A stretch of DNA of 64,000 nucleotides from Paenibacillus xylanexedens (GTDB lineage: Bacteria > Bacillota > Bacilli > Paenibacillales > Paenibacillaceae), in the NCBI RefSeq assembly GCF_017874615.1, contig NZ_JAGIKV010000024.1, positions 1-64,000 of the forward strand. The letters run 5' to 3'. The number at the start of each line of letters is the position of its first letter. Position 1 is the stretch's first letter. Under the pieces are notes generated by a model. It had not been told where the DNA came from, ran no database searches, and worked only from the letters and a program-made list of their open reading frames with translations. Made by a program: the position numbers and the translations under genes. This document shows positions 8,722 through 16,786 of the stretch, piece by piece.

Positions 8722-10131
8722 ATGAAAAAATGGTCGGCAGCAGTCGTTTTTCTTCTGTTCCTGTGTTTATTCCCAGTCATGGCCCATGCAGACACCACTC
8801 CCTCAATTGTACTCGACGGTGTAACCATTAACCAGCAGACGGGTGCACCTGCAGAGAATATCGGGAAAACGGTCATGGTTCCAATTCGAATTGTATCCGA
8901 GAACCTGGGTTATAAGGTGAAGTGGGAGAAGGAAACTCAGTCAGTCCAGCTTCAAAAAGGAAACAACAGCATGATTCAAATGACGGCTGGCAAAGATGCG
9001 GCTACAGTGAATGGAAACGTGGTGAACTTGGATTCGCCCCCACTAATCAAACAGGGAACTACGCTTGTTCCGTTACGCTTCGTCGGTGAAGGAATGGGTC
9101 TGCGTGTTGGCTGGGACAATGGGACCAAGACAGTAAGCCTATTTAGTATTCCTCCCGTAGTTGAAACGGAAGGTGACAGTGACCCCGTCGAGGCACCAGT
9201 CCCGGATGGTTTGACAGAACTTCAAGGCATCAGCTTCAGCGGAGATCGCTTAATTGTAGCAACAAACGGTAATATTAGCCCCAAAGTATCCAGTATTGGT
9301 GGGCCAGACCGAATTATTGTTGATCTGCCTTCAGCGACATTCTCTCAGGAATTCATTCAGGGACAAGCATCTAATCCGGATGGCAGTGGACAGATTCTCG
9401 TTACGGATTCATCGATAGTTTCCAAAGTCCGGTATGCCATGTTCAGTAAATCGCCTTCTACCGTGCGTGTCGTTCTGGATCTGAATCAGACGGCTACAGC
9501 CAAATGGTCTGTTGGAGATAACAATGTCTTGCTCGTTGACCTGACAGCCACGAGTGGAGAACCGACAAGCCAACCGGCAGCACCTACCAATGATGGTAAA
9601 ACGATTGTGGTCATTGATCCGGGACATGGTGGTCGTCAATCGGGTGCAGTGGGTTTGTCAGGAGCTTATGAGAAGGATTTCAATCTGGCTGTAGGGCTTA
9701 AGGTACAGGCAATCCTTCAACAATACCCAAATATTCAAACGGTCATTACACGCCAGGATGATACAGAACTTTCGCTCAAACAGCGTGTGGATATTGCTGA
9801 ATTGAATCAGGCAGATGTTTTTGTATCCATTCATGGAAACAAATTCACTACACCGGTACCAAACGGCATTGAAACGCTCTACAGTCGTAAAGAAAGCAAG
9901 ACATTGGCTGATACTCTTCACAAATATGTGTTGCCGGTAACAGGACTCAAGGATCGGGGAGTCAAAACGGCAAGTCTGCATGTGACCCGGGAAACAACTA
10001 TGCCTGCAGTCCTCCTTGAACTAGGATTTCTTAGTAATCCTACGGATGAAGCGCTGATGCTTACTGAGGATTATCAGAATAAATGTGCACAGGCGATTGT
10101 GGACGGAATCGTTGAATTTTTGGGACTGTAA
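8722..10131 (+). CDS. Secreted N-acetylmuramoyl-L-alanine amidase, copy 1
   Basis: A 469-residue exported cell-wall hydrolase that cleaves the amide bond between MurNAc and L-alanine. Residues 1-24 are a signal peptide ending MAHADT. About 28-145 is a copper-amine-oxidase-like N-terminal stalk (VMVPIRIVSENLGYKVKWEK). About 165-265 is an AMIN targeting domain. About 290-467 is amidase_3. Zinc and catalytic residues are present: His in IDPGHGG (about 296), Glu in AYEKDFNL, His in VSIHGN, Glu in LLELGFLSN. The usual SIHAN motif reads SIHGN here. It is a paralogue of the next gene with the same architecture and length and an almost identical C-terminal stretch. The ATG is preceded by GGATGAGGT. 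It probably acts on peptidoglycan during growth or sporulation. Confidence 0.9.
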   Translation: MKKWSAAVVFLLFLCLFPVMAHADTTPSIVLDGVTINQQTGAPAENIGKTVMVPIRIVSENLGYKVKWEKETQSVQLQKGNNSMIQMTAGKDAATVNGNVVNLDSPPLIKQGTTLVPLRFVGEGMGLRVGWDNGTKTVSLFSIPPVVETEGDSDPVEAPVPDGLTELQGISFSGDRLIVATNGNISPKVSSIGGPDRIIVDLPSATFSQEFIQGQASNPDGSGQILVTDSSIVSKVRYAMFSKSPSTVRVVLDLNQTATAKWSVGDNNVLLVDLTATSGEPTSQPAAPTNDGKTIVVIDPGHGGRQSGAVGLSGAYEKDFNLAVGLKVQAILQQYPNIQTVITRQDDTELSLKQRVDIAELNQADVFVSIHGNKFTTPVPNGIETLYSRKESKTLADTLHKYVLPVTGLKDRGVKTASLHVTRETTMPAVLLELGFLSNPTDEALMLTEDYQNKCAQAIVDGIVEFLGL

Positions 10132-10237
10132 ATTGAATTGTGCGCAAATATGAAGGTTAGGATAGTACGTTGTTTAGAGATGTATATTTGATAAATAAGG
10201 AAAAAAGAAGACATTAAAATGTAAAAAAAGCTTGATC

Positions 10238-10247
10238 TGACAACGTT
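10238..10247 (+). promoter_or_regulatory. TGACAACGTT motif shared with the upstream paralogue
   Basis: The same ten bases occur at 8582-8591, 140 bases before the first amidase, and here 143 bases before the second. The equal distance suggests a retained promoter or operator element. No -10 consensus is clear. It could also be conserved only because of the gene duplication. Confidence 0.3.
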
Positions 10248-10389
10248 TTTTTTCTGTTATGTTGGAATATATTCGCAACTTTTGAGAGCGAGGGGCGTCT
10301 AATAGGTGTCTGGTAATGCCCAAGCGGTCAGTCGGAGTTGGAAAATGACAACATGCGGCAAAAAAATATGAGAATGGTAGGGGTGAAGG

Positions 10390-11799
10390 ATGAAGAAGTT
10401 CGGTTTTTTGGTACTGTTATTTGTCTTTGGGCTCGTATTCCCGGGCTATAGTCACGCAGCAACAGACACGAAAATTATCCTAGACGGAAAAGAAATCGTA
10501 CAGCCATCGGATACAAAAGCGGAAATTATCAACAGCAAGGTGATGGTTCCGATCCGGGTTGTGTCCGAAAATCTTGGATATAGCGTGGAGTGGAAGCAGC
10601 AAACGCAAACGGTGACTATCAGCAAAGACAACACTGCCATGCAGATGATTGTTGGACAGAAGACGGCAACGGTGAACGGCAGTAACGTAAACCTGGATGC
10701 CCCGCCACTCGTTAAAAACGGTACTACACTCGTGCCTCTCCGATTTATTGGTGAGGAAATGGGTCTTAAGGTGGGTTGGAACAACACCACGAAGACGGTA
10801 ACATTAGTTACCCAGAATTCAGGTTCCGGAAACGGGACAACCACTCCTCCGAACTCTGGCAATAATGGCGGGGGATCGGATCAGGAAGGTCTTGTACTGG
10901 TGAACGGCATCAGCTTCAGCGACAACCGCCTCATGATCGCAACAAGCGGAAGTACGAAGCCGAACGTCTTCACGATGACAGGACCAGATCGAATCGTTAT
11001 AGACTTGCCGAATACCGCATTTGCTGATTCATTCAGTGAAGGACAGGCTCTAGACAGCAACCAGAATGGACAACTCGTCGTTAGCGGCTATCCGGATGTG
11101 TCTAAGATTCGTTACTCGTTATACAGCAACAGTCCATCTACAATTCGTTTTGTGATCGATCTGTCCAGTTCAAAAGGGTACAGTGTGCAAAATGATTCCG
11201 GACTGGTCATGATTAACCTCGATAATCAAAGTGGTACACCTGCTCCTCCAGTTGGTAATAATGGCAAAAAGGTTGTCGTTATCGATGCAGGTCACGGAGA
11301 TCAGGATCCTGGGGCAATCGGTGTAACTGGTAAACGTGAAAAAGACTTCAATCTGGCAATGGCTCTGAAAGTGGAAGCCTTGTTGAAAAAAGAATCCAAA
11401 ATTGACGTTGTGTTAACGCGCAGCGATGATACATTTTTGGCATTGAAAGAACGTGTGAAGATTGCACAAGACATAAAAGCGGATATTTTCATCTCCATAC
11501 ATGCTAACAGTGGCCCTACTGCTGCGAACGGTGTAGAGACATTCTATACACGCTCCAACAGCAAAGCACTTGCTACAGTGATGCACAAGTATCTTTTACA
11601 GTCTTCCGGACTGAAAGATCGTGGAGTGAAAACGGCAAGTCTCCATGTAACCCGTGAAACGACAATGCCAGCAGTTCTGCTGGAAGGTGGATTCCTTAGC
11701 AATAAGAGCGACGAAGCAGCCCTGTTCACTGAGAGTTTCCAGAACAGTGTTGCCAAAGGCATTGTTGCAGGAATCAAGGAGTATCTGGGAATTAAATAA
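10390..11799 (+). CDS. Secreted N-acetylmuramoyl-L-alanine amidase, copy 2
   Basis: A 469-residue paralogue of the preceding gene with the same order: signal peptide (1-24, ending SHAAT), copper-amine-oxidase-like stalk (about 28-145), short Gly/Asn/Thr-rich linker (NSGSGNGTTTPPNSGNNGGG), AMIN domain and amidase_3 (about 290-468). The catalytic set is complete: His in IDAGHGDQDPGAIG, Glu in REKDFNL, His in ISIHANSG, Glu in LLEGGFLSN. Unlike copy 1 it keeps the canonical SIHAN motif. The segment LKDRGVKTASLHVTRETTMP is identical in both copies. It starts a probable operon with the GerMN lipoprotein (35-base gap). Confidence 0.92.
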   Translation: MKKFGFLVLLFVFGLVFPGYSHAATDTKIILDGKEIVQPSDTKAEIINSKVMVPIRVVSENLGYSVEWKQQTQTVTISKDNTAMQMIVGQKTATVNGSNVNLDAPPLVKNGTTLVPLRFIGEEMGLKVGWNNTTKTVTLVTQNSGSGNGTTTPPNSGNNGGGSDQEGLVLVNGISFSDNRLMIATSGSTKPNVFTMTGPDRIVIDLPNTAFADSFSEGQALDSNQNGQLVVSGYPDVSKIRYSLYSNSPSTIRFVIDLSSSKGYSVQNDSGLVMINLDNQSGTPAPPVGNNGKKVVVIDAGHGDQDPGAIGVTGKREKDFNLAMALKVEALLKKESKIDVVLTRSDDTFLALKERVKIAQDIKADIFISIHANSGPTAANGVETFYTRSNSKALATVMHKYLLQSSGLKDRGVKTASLHVTRETTMPAVLLEGGFLSNKSDEAALFTESFQNSVAKGIVAGIKEYLGIK

Positions 11800-11834
11800 G
11801 GGACAAGCCCTTATGTTGAGGAGGCGGAGTTAGA

Positions 11835-12512
11835 ATGAACAAGAAAATATGGATTGCAGCCTTGCTGGTAACGGTTATGGCAGTTGCTGCTGGATGTGGA
11901 AGCAAGCCAACAGCTGCTCCGAATCAGACGCAAGGCGCAGGAACTGAAAACAATGTGACTGAGGTTGAAGGCGAAACAATTACCGAACCGGTAACTGCTG
12001 AACCTGAAGAGAACACAACACCTACAGAATCAACGGAAGGCAGTTCGGAGGAAACGACTACAACTACTCCGCCAAGCGAAACGTCTACGGAGAAGCCGGC
12101 AACTTCCGAAAGCAATGAAAAGAAAACGATCACTGTATTCTATACGGATGAAGAAGAACTGGAGTTGCACAAAGCTTCGGCAGAGATTTCATACGCATCG
12201 GATGATGCCAAATATAAGGCTGCCTTTGAATCACTGCAACAGAGCAAAGACGCTAAACTTGTTCCGCTGTGGTCTAAAGAAATTGAATTGAAGTCTGTTC
12301 AGTTCAAGGATGGAGCTCTTACGCTGGATATTCATATGCCAGATACGGCACGTCTTGGAGCAGGTGGAGAATCTTATGCGCTGGATGCTCTAAAACAAAC
12401 GTTCTTCCAGTTTGATGAAGTAAAATCACTTGATTTACTGGTGGATGGTCAGCAGACGGAGAGTCTGATGGGCCATGTGGATCTTGAACATCCAATGACA
12501 AGATCCGAATAG
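11835..12512 (+). CDS. GerMN-domain lipoprotein
   Basis: A 225-residue lipoprotein. The signal peptide ends in a lipobox (VAAGC, Cys about 21). A Thr/Glu/Ser-rich spacer (about 25-95) follows, then a GerMN (sporulation/germination) domain (about 100-215: ITVFYTDEEELEL, KYKAAFESLQ, FKDGALTLDI, ALDALKQTFFQFDEVKSLDLLVDGQ). GerM proteins of Bacillus are linked to sporulation and spore germination, and GerMN lipoproteins often neighbour amidases. AGGAGGCGG precedes the start. It lies directly after amidase copy 2, which suggests a joint role in peptidoglycan remodelling. Confidence 0.85.
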   Translation: MNKKIWIAALLVTVMAVAAGCGSKPTAAPNQTQGAGTENNVTEVEGETITEPVTAEPEENTTPTESTEGSSEETTTTTPPSETSTEKPATSESNEKKTITVFYTDEEELELHKASAEISYASDDAKYKAAFESLQQSKDAKLVPLWSKEIELKSVQFKDGALTLDIHMPDTARLGAGGESYALDALKQTFFQFDEVKSLDLLVDGQQTESLMGHVDLEHPMTRSE

Positions 12513-12584
12513 GCTGTACAGCATGCTGTTGTACCGTGAATCCACGGAATATGGGTCGTTTTACATGAGAGAGGGGAATCATAG

Positions 12585-15323
12585 GTGACTTTTAAATATA
12601 ACCATACATCACACTCTAAAAAAGTAGTATCAGCCGTGCTTGCAGGCATGATGGCCCTTAGCGCCGGCGGAGCTGCCATGGCAGCAGAATCAACAGAAAC
12701 GGGGCAGGGTCAGACTGCTGCAATAACAAATACGGCTGCACCAACTGGTTTGTTCAGTGACATCAAAGTCGGATACTGGGCTGAAAAACATGTGTACAAA
12801 CTGGCGTATCAAGGTATTCTTCTCGGTAACAACGGCCTGTTCCGTCCAGGAGACGCGGTAACACAGCAAGAAGCTGTAACGATGGCAATCCGTTTTATGA
12901 ATCAAGAGGGCCAGTTGAAAACCGACACGGCTGCGGCATTACCGACAAACATGGAAGTGGGAAATTATTTCAAGCCATATGTCGCGCTGGCACTTCAACT
13001 GGGACTGATTGACAAAACGGAAGAATCAACGGTGGATGTATCCAAGACCTCCTGGGGTCAAAAGCCGGCTTCACGGGAATGGATTACGAAATTGTTAATC
13101 CGTTCATTGGACAAGGAAGCTGAAGCGAAGGCACAAAATAATCAATCTACCGGATTTGCTGATAATGCAAGTATTTCCGAAAGCGGTAAAGGTTATGTCA
13201 ATCTGGCTGTTAGCCTGGATCTGGCCAAAGGTGTGGAAGGCAACAAATTCAATCCAACCGGTTCCGTAACCCGTGCTCAACTGGCTACCTTCTTCAGTCG
13301 TGGTGAATCGTTAACGGATACAACGTACCCGAACACATCAACGGGTTATGTGACAGGATTGAAAGATGGGCAGATCACGCTGGTTGTGGACGGCAAAGCC
13401 GTTAACTTCGCAGTGAACAGCAGTACGCCTTACTTTACGAAAGACAGTGAGACTCGTGCTTCCGCCACAGATGTGAAACTATATACGAAAGTTATGGTTG
13501 TAGGTTCGGCAGGTGGGGCTTCCTATGTGGAAGTCGTTGATGCTACACCGCAGGTGGAAAGTGTTGAAGGTACATTTGCACGTTCATTGTCTGGTAATAA
13601 AATTGGTATCTTTGTGGGCGAGAATTACGAAACGTACAGTTATGATGAGGCAACTGCATTCATCGATCAGAATGGTAATGCAATCAAGCTGTCCGATATT
13701 ACGGCAGATAGCATCATTGAAGTACAGCGTGAGACGTTCTCGGCTGACAAAAAAACAGTCGCTATTCGTGTGAAATCCGGCATTGTTAACAAGAGTGACA
13801 ATGGCGTAATTGCTGAAGTATCCACTTCTGGAAAAACGATCAAACTTGTCAATGCAGCGGGTGCTACAGAGCAGTTTGCATACAATGACAATCTGCTTAT
13901 CACATATCAAAACCGCATCATGTCAGTGGCTGATCTCAAAGCCGGCAGTGCCGTGAAATACACCGTAAAGGACAGTGTTTTGCAAACTATCACATTGTCT
14001 CAAGGTGTGGAGCAATCTGTGCGCGGAACATTGGTTGAGATCGGTGGCAACCAGTCCACGTTAACGTTCAAACGTGAAGGGGGTTCCCTTGAGGCGAAAC
14101 TGCTGACTGAAAAGCCGGAAGTTATTATTAATGGTATTCAGGATGCGACGCTAAATGATCTCATCACAGATGCAACGAACGGTGATCAGGTGGAGTTGTC
14201 ATTGAACTCTGACGATCAGGTAACACGTATTCAGGTGATTGGACGTCAAATGGAACCTATGAGCGGAGTAACGGTTGTATCTTACAACAGCAAAACAAAG
14301 GTACTTACCGTACTGGACAACAACAAAAAACCGTTTGTATTTACATTGGACGAAAAAACCAAACTGGACTACAATACGACCAAACCTACACTCGCTGGTC
14401 TGGAGTCGATTTTAAATGATGGTCGCAAATTGGATCTGACCTATGTGGGAACACGTGCGTTGTCCGTTAAAGTGATTTACAAGTACGAAGGTACGATCAG
14501 CAATATTGACACATTGGGCAGAAAAATCAGTTTGTTGTCTGGTAATCAGACGATTACAGTGCCTTACACTACCTTACCTACGGTTGAGATCTATAACAAA
14601 TCGGGCGCAAGTCTGGGAGATTTGAAGATTGGTGACAAAGTGACCGTAACGCTTGGAGCAAATCAGGATGTAGTGCAGAAGGTTGCACTGAACACTGTGG
14701 CTCAATTCGAAGTGGTTGCCTTGGAAGCAAATAGTCGTATTCGAGTAAAATCCGATCTGTTGACAAGTCAGTTCTACGTGGATCAAGCAGTACTGACAGG
14801 AGAGAGTGGTCAGACGATCACACCTTCACAACTGACAGCAGGCAACCTGATTAATGTAACGTTTGAAGGGGCTACGCCAAAAGCGGTTCAAGTCGTGAAG
14901 CGTACGCTGGCTGAAGTTACAGCGGTGGATGCTTCATCCGTGACGCTCAAGCAGTTTAACGGCCAGACTGAAACCGTGCCTGTTAGCGGTTCGGTTAAAG
15001 TCGTAAAATCTGGCTCCACATTAACTTCACTGACGAGTCTTATGGTCGGGGATCGAGTGGAAATGACAAAAGATACGGATAATTCCACACGCTTCAGAGT
15101 ACTAACTGTCATGAGCAAACAATTCTGGTCTTATGATGGCGTTGGTAACCAGATTTTGGTTAAACGGGAAACGACAGCAGACACCAACTATCGTTTTGCA
15201 CTCGGATCAAGTGTATTTGTTCACCAGGGTGACAATACTTTAAGCGTGCAATCTCTCAGAGATAATGATAATATTGTATTGTATCTCCTGAACAATGTTA
15301 TTCTGGAGATTCAAAAACAGTAA
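12585..15323 (+). CDS. Large SLH-domain surface protein
   Basis: A 912-residue exported protein with GTG start (12585) behind GAGAGGGGAA. The signal peptide ends near AAMAAES (about residue 35). Three SLH domains follow (about 45-245): GLFSDIKVGYWAEKHVYKLA, then FKPYVALALQLGLIDKTEES, then GYVNLAVSLDLAKGVEGNKF. SLH domains bind pyruvylated secondary cell-wall polymer, so the protein should sit on the cell surface. The remaining ~660 residues are a repetitive series of small beta-rich segments with motifs such as LKAGSAVKYTVKDS and LKIGDKVTVTLG. These resemble OB-like or Ig-like surface modules, and no enzymatic motif was seen. It follows the GerMN gene by 72 bases and is closed by a strong terminator. 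Confidence 0.85.
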   Translation: MTFKYNHTSHSKKVVSAVLAGMMALSAGGAAMAAESTETGQGQTAAITNTAAPTGLFSDIKVGYWAEKHVYKLAYQGILLGNNGLFRPGDAVTQQEAVTMAIRFMNQEGQLKTDTAAALPTNMEVGNYFKPYVALALQLGLIDKTEESTVDVSKTSWGQKPASREWITKLLIRSLDKEAEAKAQNNQSTGFADNASISESGKGYVNLAVSLDLAKGVEGNKFNPTGSVTRAQLATFFSRGESLTDTTYPNTSTGYVTGLKDGQITLVVDGKAVNFAVNSSTPYFTKDSETRASATDVKLYTKVMVVGSAGGASYVEVVDATPQVESVEGTFARSLSGNKIGIFVGENYETYSYDEATAFIDQNGNAIKLSDITADSIIEVQRETFSADKKTVAIRVKSGIVNKSDNGVIAEVSTSGKTIKLVNAAGATEQFAYNDNLLITYQNRIMSVADLKAGSAVKYTVKDSVLQTITLSQGVEQSVRGTLVEIGGNQSTLTFKREGGSLEAKLLTEKPEVIINGIQDATLNDLITDATNGDQVELSLNSDDQVTRIQVIGRQMEPMSGVTVVSYNSKTKVLTVLDNNKKPFVFTLDEKTKLDYNTTKPTLAGLESILNDGRKLDLTYVGTRALSVKVIYKYEGTISNIDTLGRKISLLSGNQTITVPYTTLPTVEIYNKSGASLGDLKIGDKVTVTLGANQDVVQKVALNTVAQFEVVALEANSRIRVKSDLLTSQFYVDQAVLTGESGQTITPSQLTAGNLINVTFEGATPKAVQVVKRTLAEVTAVDASSVTLKQFNGQTETVPVSGSVKVVKSGSTLTSLTSLMVGDRVEMTKDTDNSTRFRVLTVMSKQFWSYDGVGNQILVKRETTADTNYRFALGSSVFVHQGDNTLSVQSLRDNDNIVLYLLNNVILEIQKQ

Positions 15324-15353
15324 TCGTTTCTTTTCGAGGATCAAAAGAATGAC

Positions 15354-15395
15354 CGTCTTGATACGGGATCTTTCCCGCATCAAGACGTTTTTTTT
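15354..15395 (+). terminator. Terminator after the SLH protein gene
   Basis: CGTCTTGATACGGGA (15354-15368) pairs with TCCCGCATCAAGACG with a single mismatch. A run of eight T residues follows. Confidence 0.92.
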
Positions 15396-15486
15396 GCAAG
15401 CTTTTTGAGGTCCCCGCAAAGTACTCGGATGAAGCTTCGAAGTAAGGCTCCGTAGAGTGGAGTCATTTTGTGGGAGGTAGCTCTTC

Positions 15487-16182
15487 ATGAATGCAGCGAC
15501 GGTTAGACATATACTCGAAACTATGGAAGCAATGTTTCCTGATGCACATTGCGAATTAAATCACAGCAATGCATTTGAATTGACGGTAGCTGTCCTTTTG
15601 TCTGCCCAGTGCACCGATGAAACGGTTAACAAGGTAACCGCAGATTTGTTCCAGAAGTACAGAAGCCCAGCAGATTATCTGGCGGTTCCTCTCGAAGAGT
15701 TGGAACAGGATATTCGGCGAATCGGTTTGTACCGGAACAAGGCCAAGCATATTCAGAACATGTGCCGAATTTTAATAGAGCAGTATGGCGGTGATGTACC
15801 GCAGGAACATGATCAGCTTGTGACGCTACCAGGTGTCGGGCGGAAAACCGCGAATGTAGTTGTTTCCAATGCGTTTGGAGTACCGGCAATTGCGGTAGAT
15901 ACTCATGTTGAACGTGTATCCAAGCGGCTGGCGCTTGCAGGTTGGGATGACTCCGTACTTGAAGTCGAAAAGAAACTAATGAAGCGCGTACCCCGGGACG
16001 AGTGGACTTTAACTCACCACCGGTTTATATTTTTTGGACGCTACCATTGCAAGGCACAGAACCCTGCGTGTCATATATGTCCATTGCTGGACATATGCAG
16101 GGAAGGGAAAAAACGTATGAAAACGTCCCAAATCAGGAAAGATAAGGAACGTGTCACCACCCGAAAACGAAAAATAAATTAA
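15487..16182 (+). CDS. nth: Endonuclease III (DNA glycosylase/AP lyase)
   Basis: A 231-residue base-excision repair enzyme that removes oxidised pyrimidines and cleaves the abasic site. The helix-hairpin-helix LPGVGRKTANVV (about residues 115-126) includes the catalytic Lys. The catalytic Asp is in VDTHVERVSKRL (about 138). The [4Fe-4S] loop has the exact C-x6-C-x2-C-x5-C spacing (CKAQNPACHICPLLDIC). A basic tail of about 25 residues extends past the cluster. GGGAGGTAG precedes the ATG. A small unknown gene follows after 23 bases. Confidence 0.95.
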   Translation: MNAATVRHILETMEAMFPDAHCELNHSNAFELTVAVLLSAQCTDETVNKVTADLFQKYRSPADYLAVPLEELEQDIRRIGLYRNKAKHIQNMCRILIEQYGGDVPQEHDQLVTLPGVGRKTANVVVSNAFGVPAIAVDTHVERVSKRLALAGWDDSVLEVEKKLMKRVPRDEWTLTHHRFIFFGRYHCKAQNPACHICPLLDICREGKKRMKTSQIRKDKERVTTRKRKIN

Positions 16183-16205
16183 TGAGCAGAAAAGGATGAA
16201 TAATC

Positions 16206-16478
16206 ATGAAATGCATTTCCGTGTACACTGACAATTTTGAGGCCTTCTCCGATATCTTTGAACAAATCGTTGAACAGGAAATGGCTGAAAATGAAGAAAA
16301 AGAAGTAGAAGGCATCACAGTAAGCCACTCTGGCGACGTGCCTGAACATTATCTGGAGCGTATGTCCGTTAAACCAGAAGTTGTTGTTATGAGAGACAAA
16401 GGTAGAGACATTACAATTCTGCAACATGGACAAGTATTTGAAATCTTGCTGCCTTCCATGGAGAACGCAGTTTCATAA
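16206..16478 (+). CDS. Small acidic protein of unknown function
   Basis: A 90-residue acidic protein (MKCISVYTDNFEAFSDIFEQ at the start) that I do not recognise as a characterised family. It has no signal peptide or membrane segment. The pattern looks like a compact alpha/beta fold, with a Glu-rich helix (EQEMAENEEKEVEG) and two hydrophobic strands (PEVVVMRDKG, DITILQHGQVFEILL). It begins 23 bases after nth and ends at its own terminator, so it is probably co-transcribed with nth. No function is proposed. Confidence 0.7.
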   Translation: MKCISVYTDNFEAFSDIFEQIVEQEMAENEEKEVEGITVSHSGDVPEHYLERMSVKPEVVVMRDKGRDITILQHGQVFEILLPSMENAVS

Positions 16479-16611
16479 GAAGTGATTACACTATTGGTTC
16501 TGTTGTATTAATGTCATGATGATCGTTGAGGTTAAGGTGATCGCATCGCATTCATGCAACAGACACTTGGCGTAAGCATTTGCTAGATACCGAGTATAAA
16601 ACGTATTACAG

Positions 16612-16643
16612 ATAAAACCGACTTGTTCGGTTTTATTTTTTTT
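16612..16643 (+). terminator. Terminator after the nth operon
   Basis: ATAAAACCGA (16612-16621) pairs with TCGGTTTTAT (16627-16636) around a short loop, followed by seven T residues. The rest of the 16479-16786 gap shows no other supported feature. Confidence 0.85.
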
Positions 16644-16786
16644 AGATTATAGAACTTATACGTTCATTTATGTATATTCAATTCCAACCGTTCAAATTCA
16701 AACTTGATAATGTTAAAATAAATGTTGTAAAAGAGCTAGACGTCGAAACGGATGTCAAATTAGAGGAGCCAGGGGGAAGGCCAGTC

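Noticed and set aside
8637..8831. 64-codon plus-strand frame before and overlapping the first amidase gene
   Set aside because: It overlaps the signal-peptide region of the amidase in another frame, has no family features and looks like a shadow.
16670..16786. N-terminal extension of the dynamin from 16670
   Set aside because: No ribosome binding site is present there, while AGGGGGAAGG precedes ATG 16787. The extra residues have no dynamin character.
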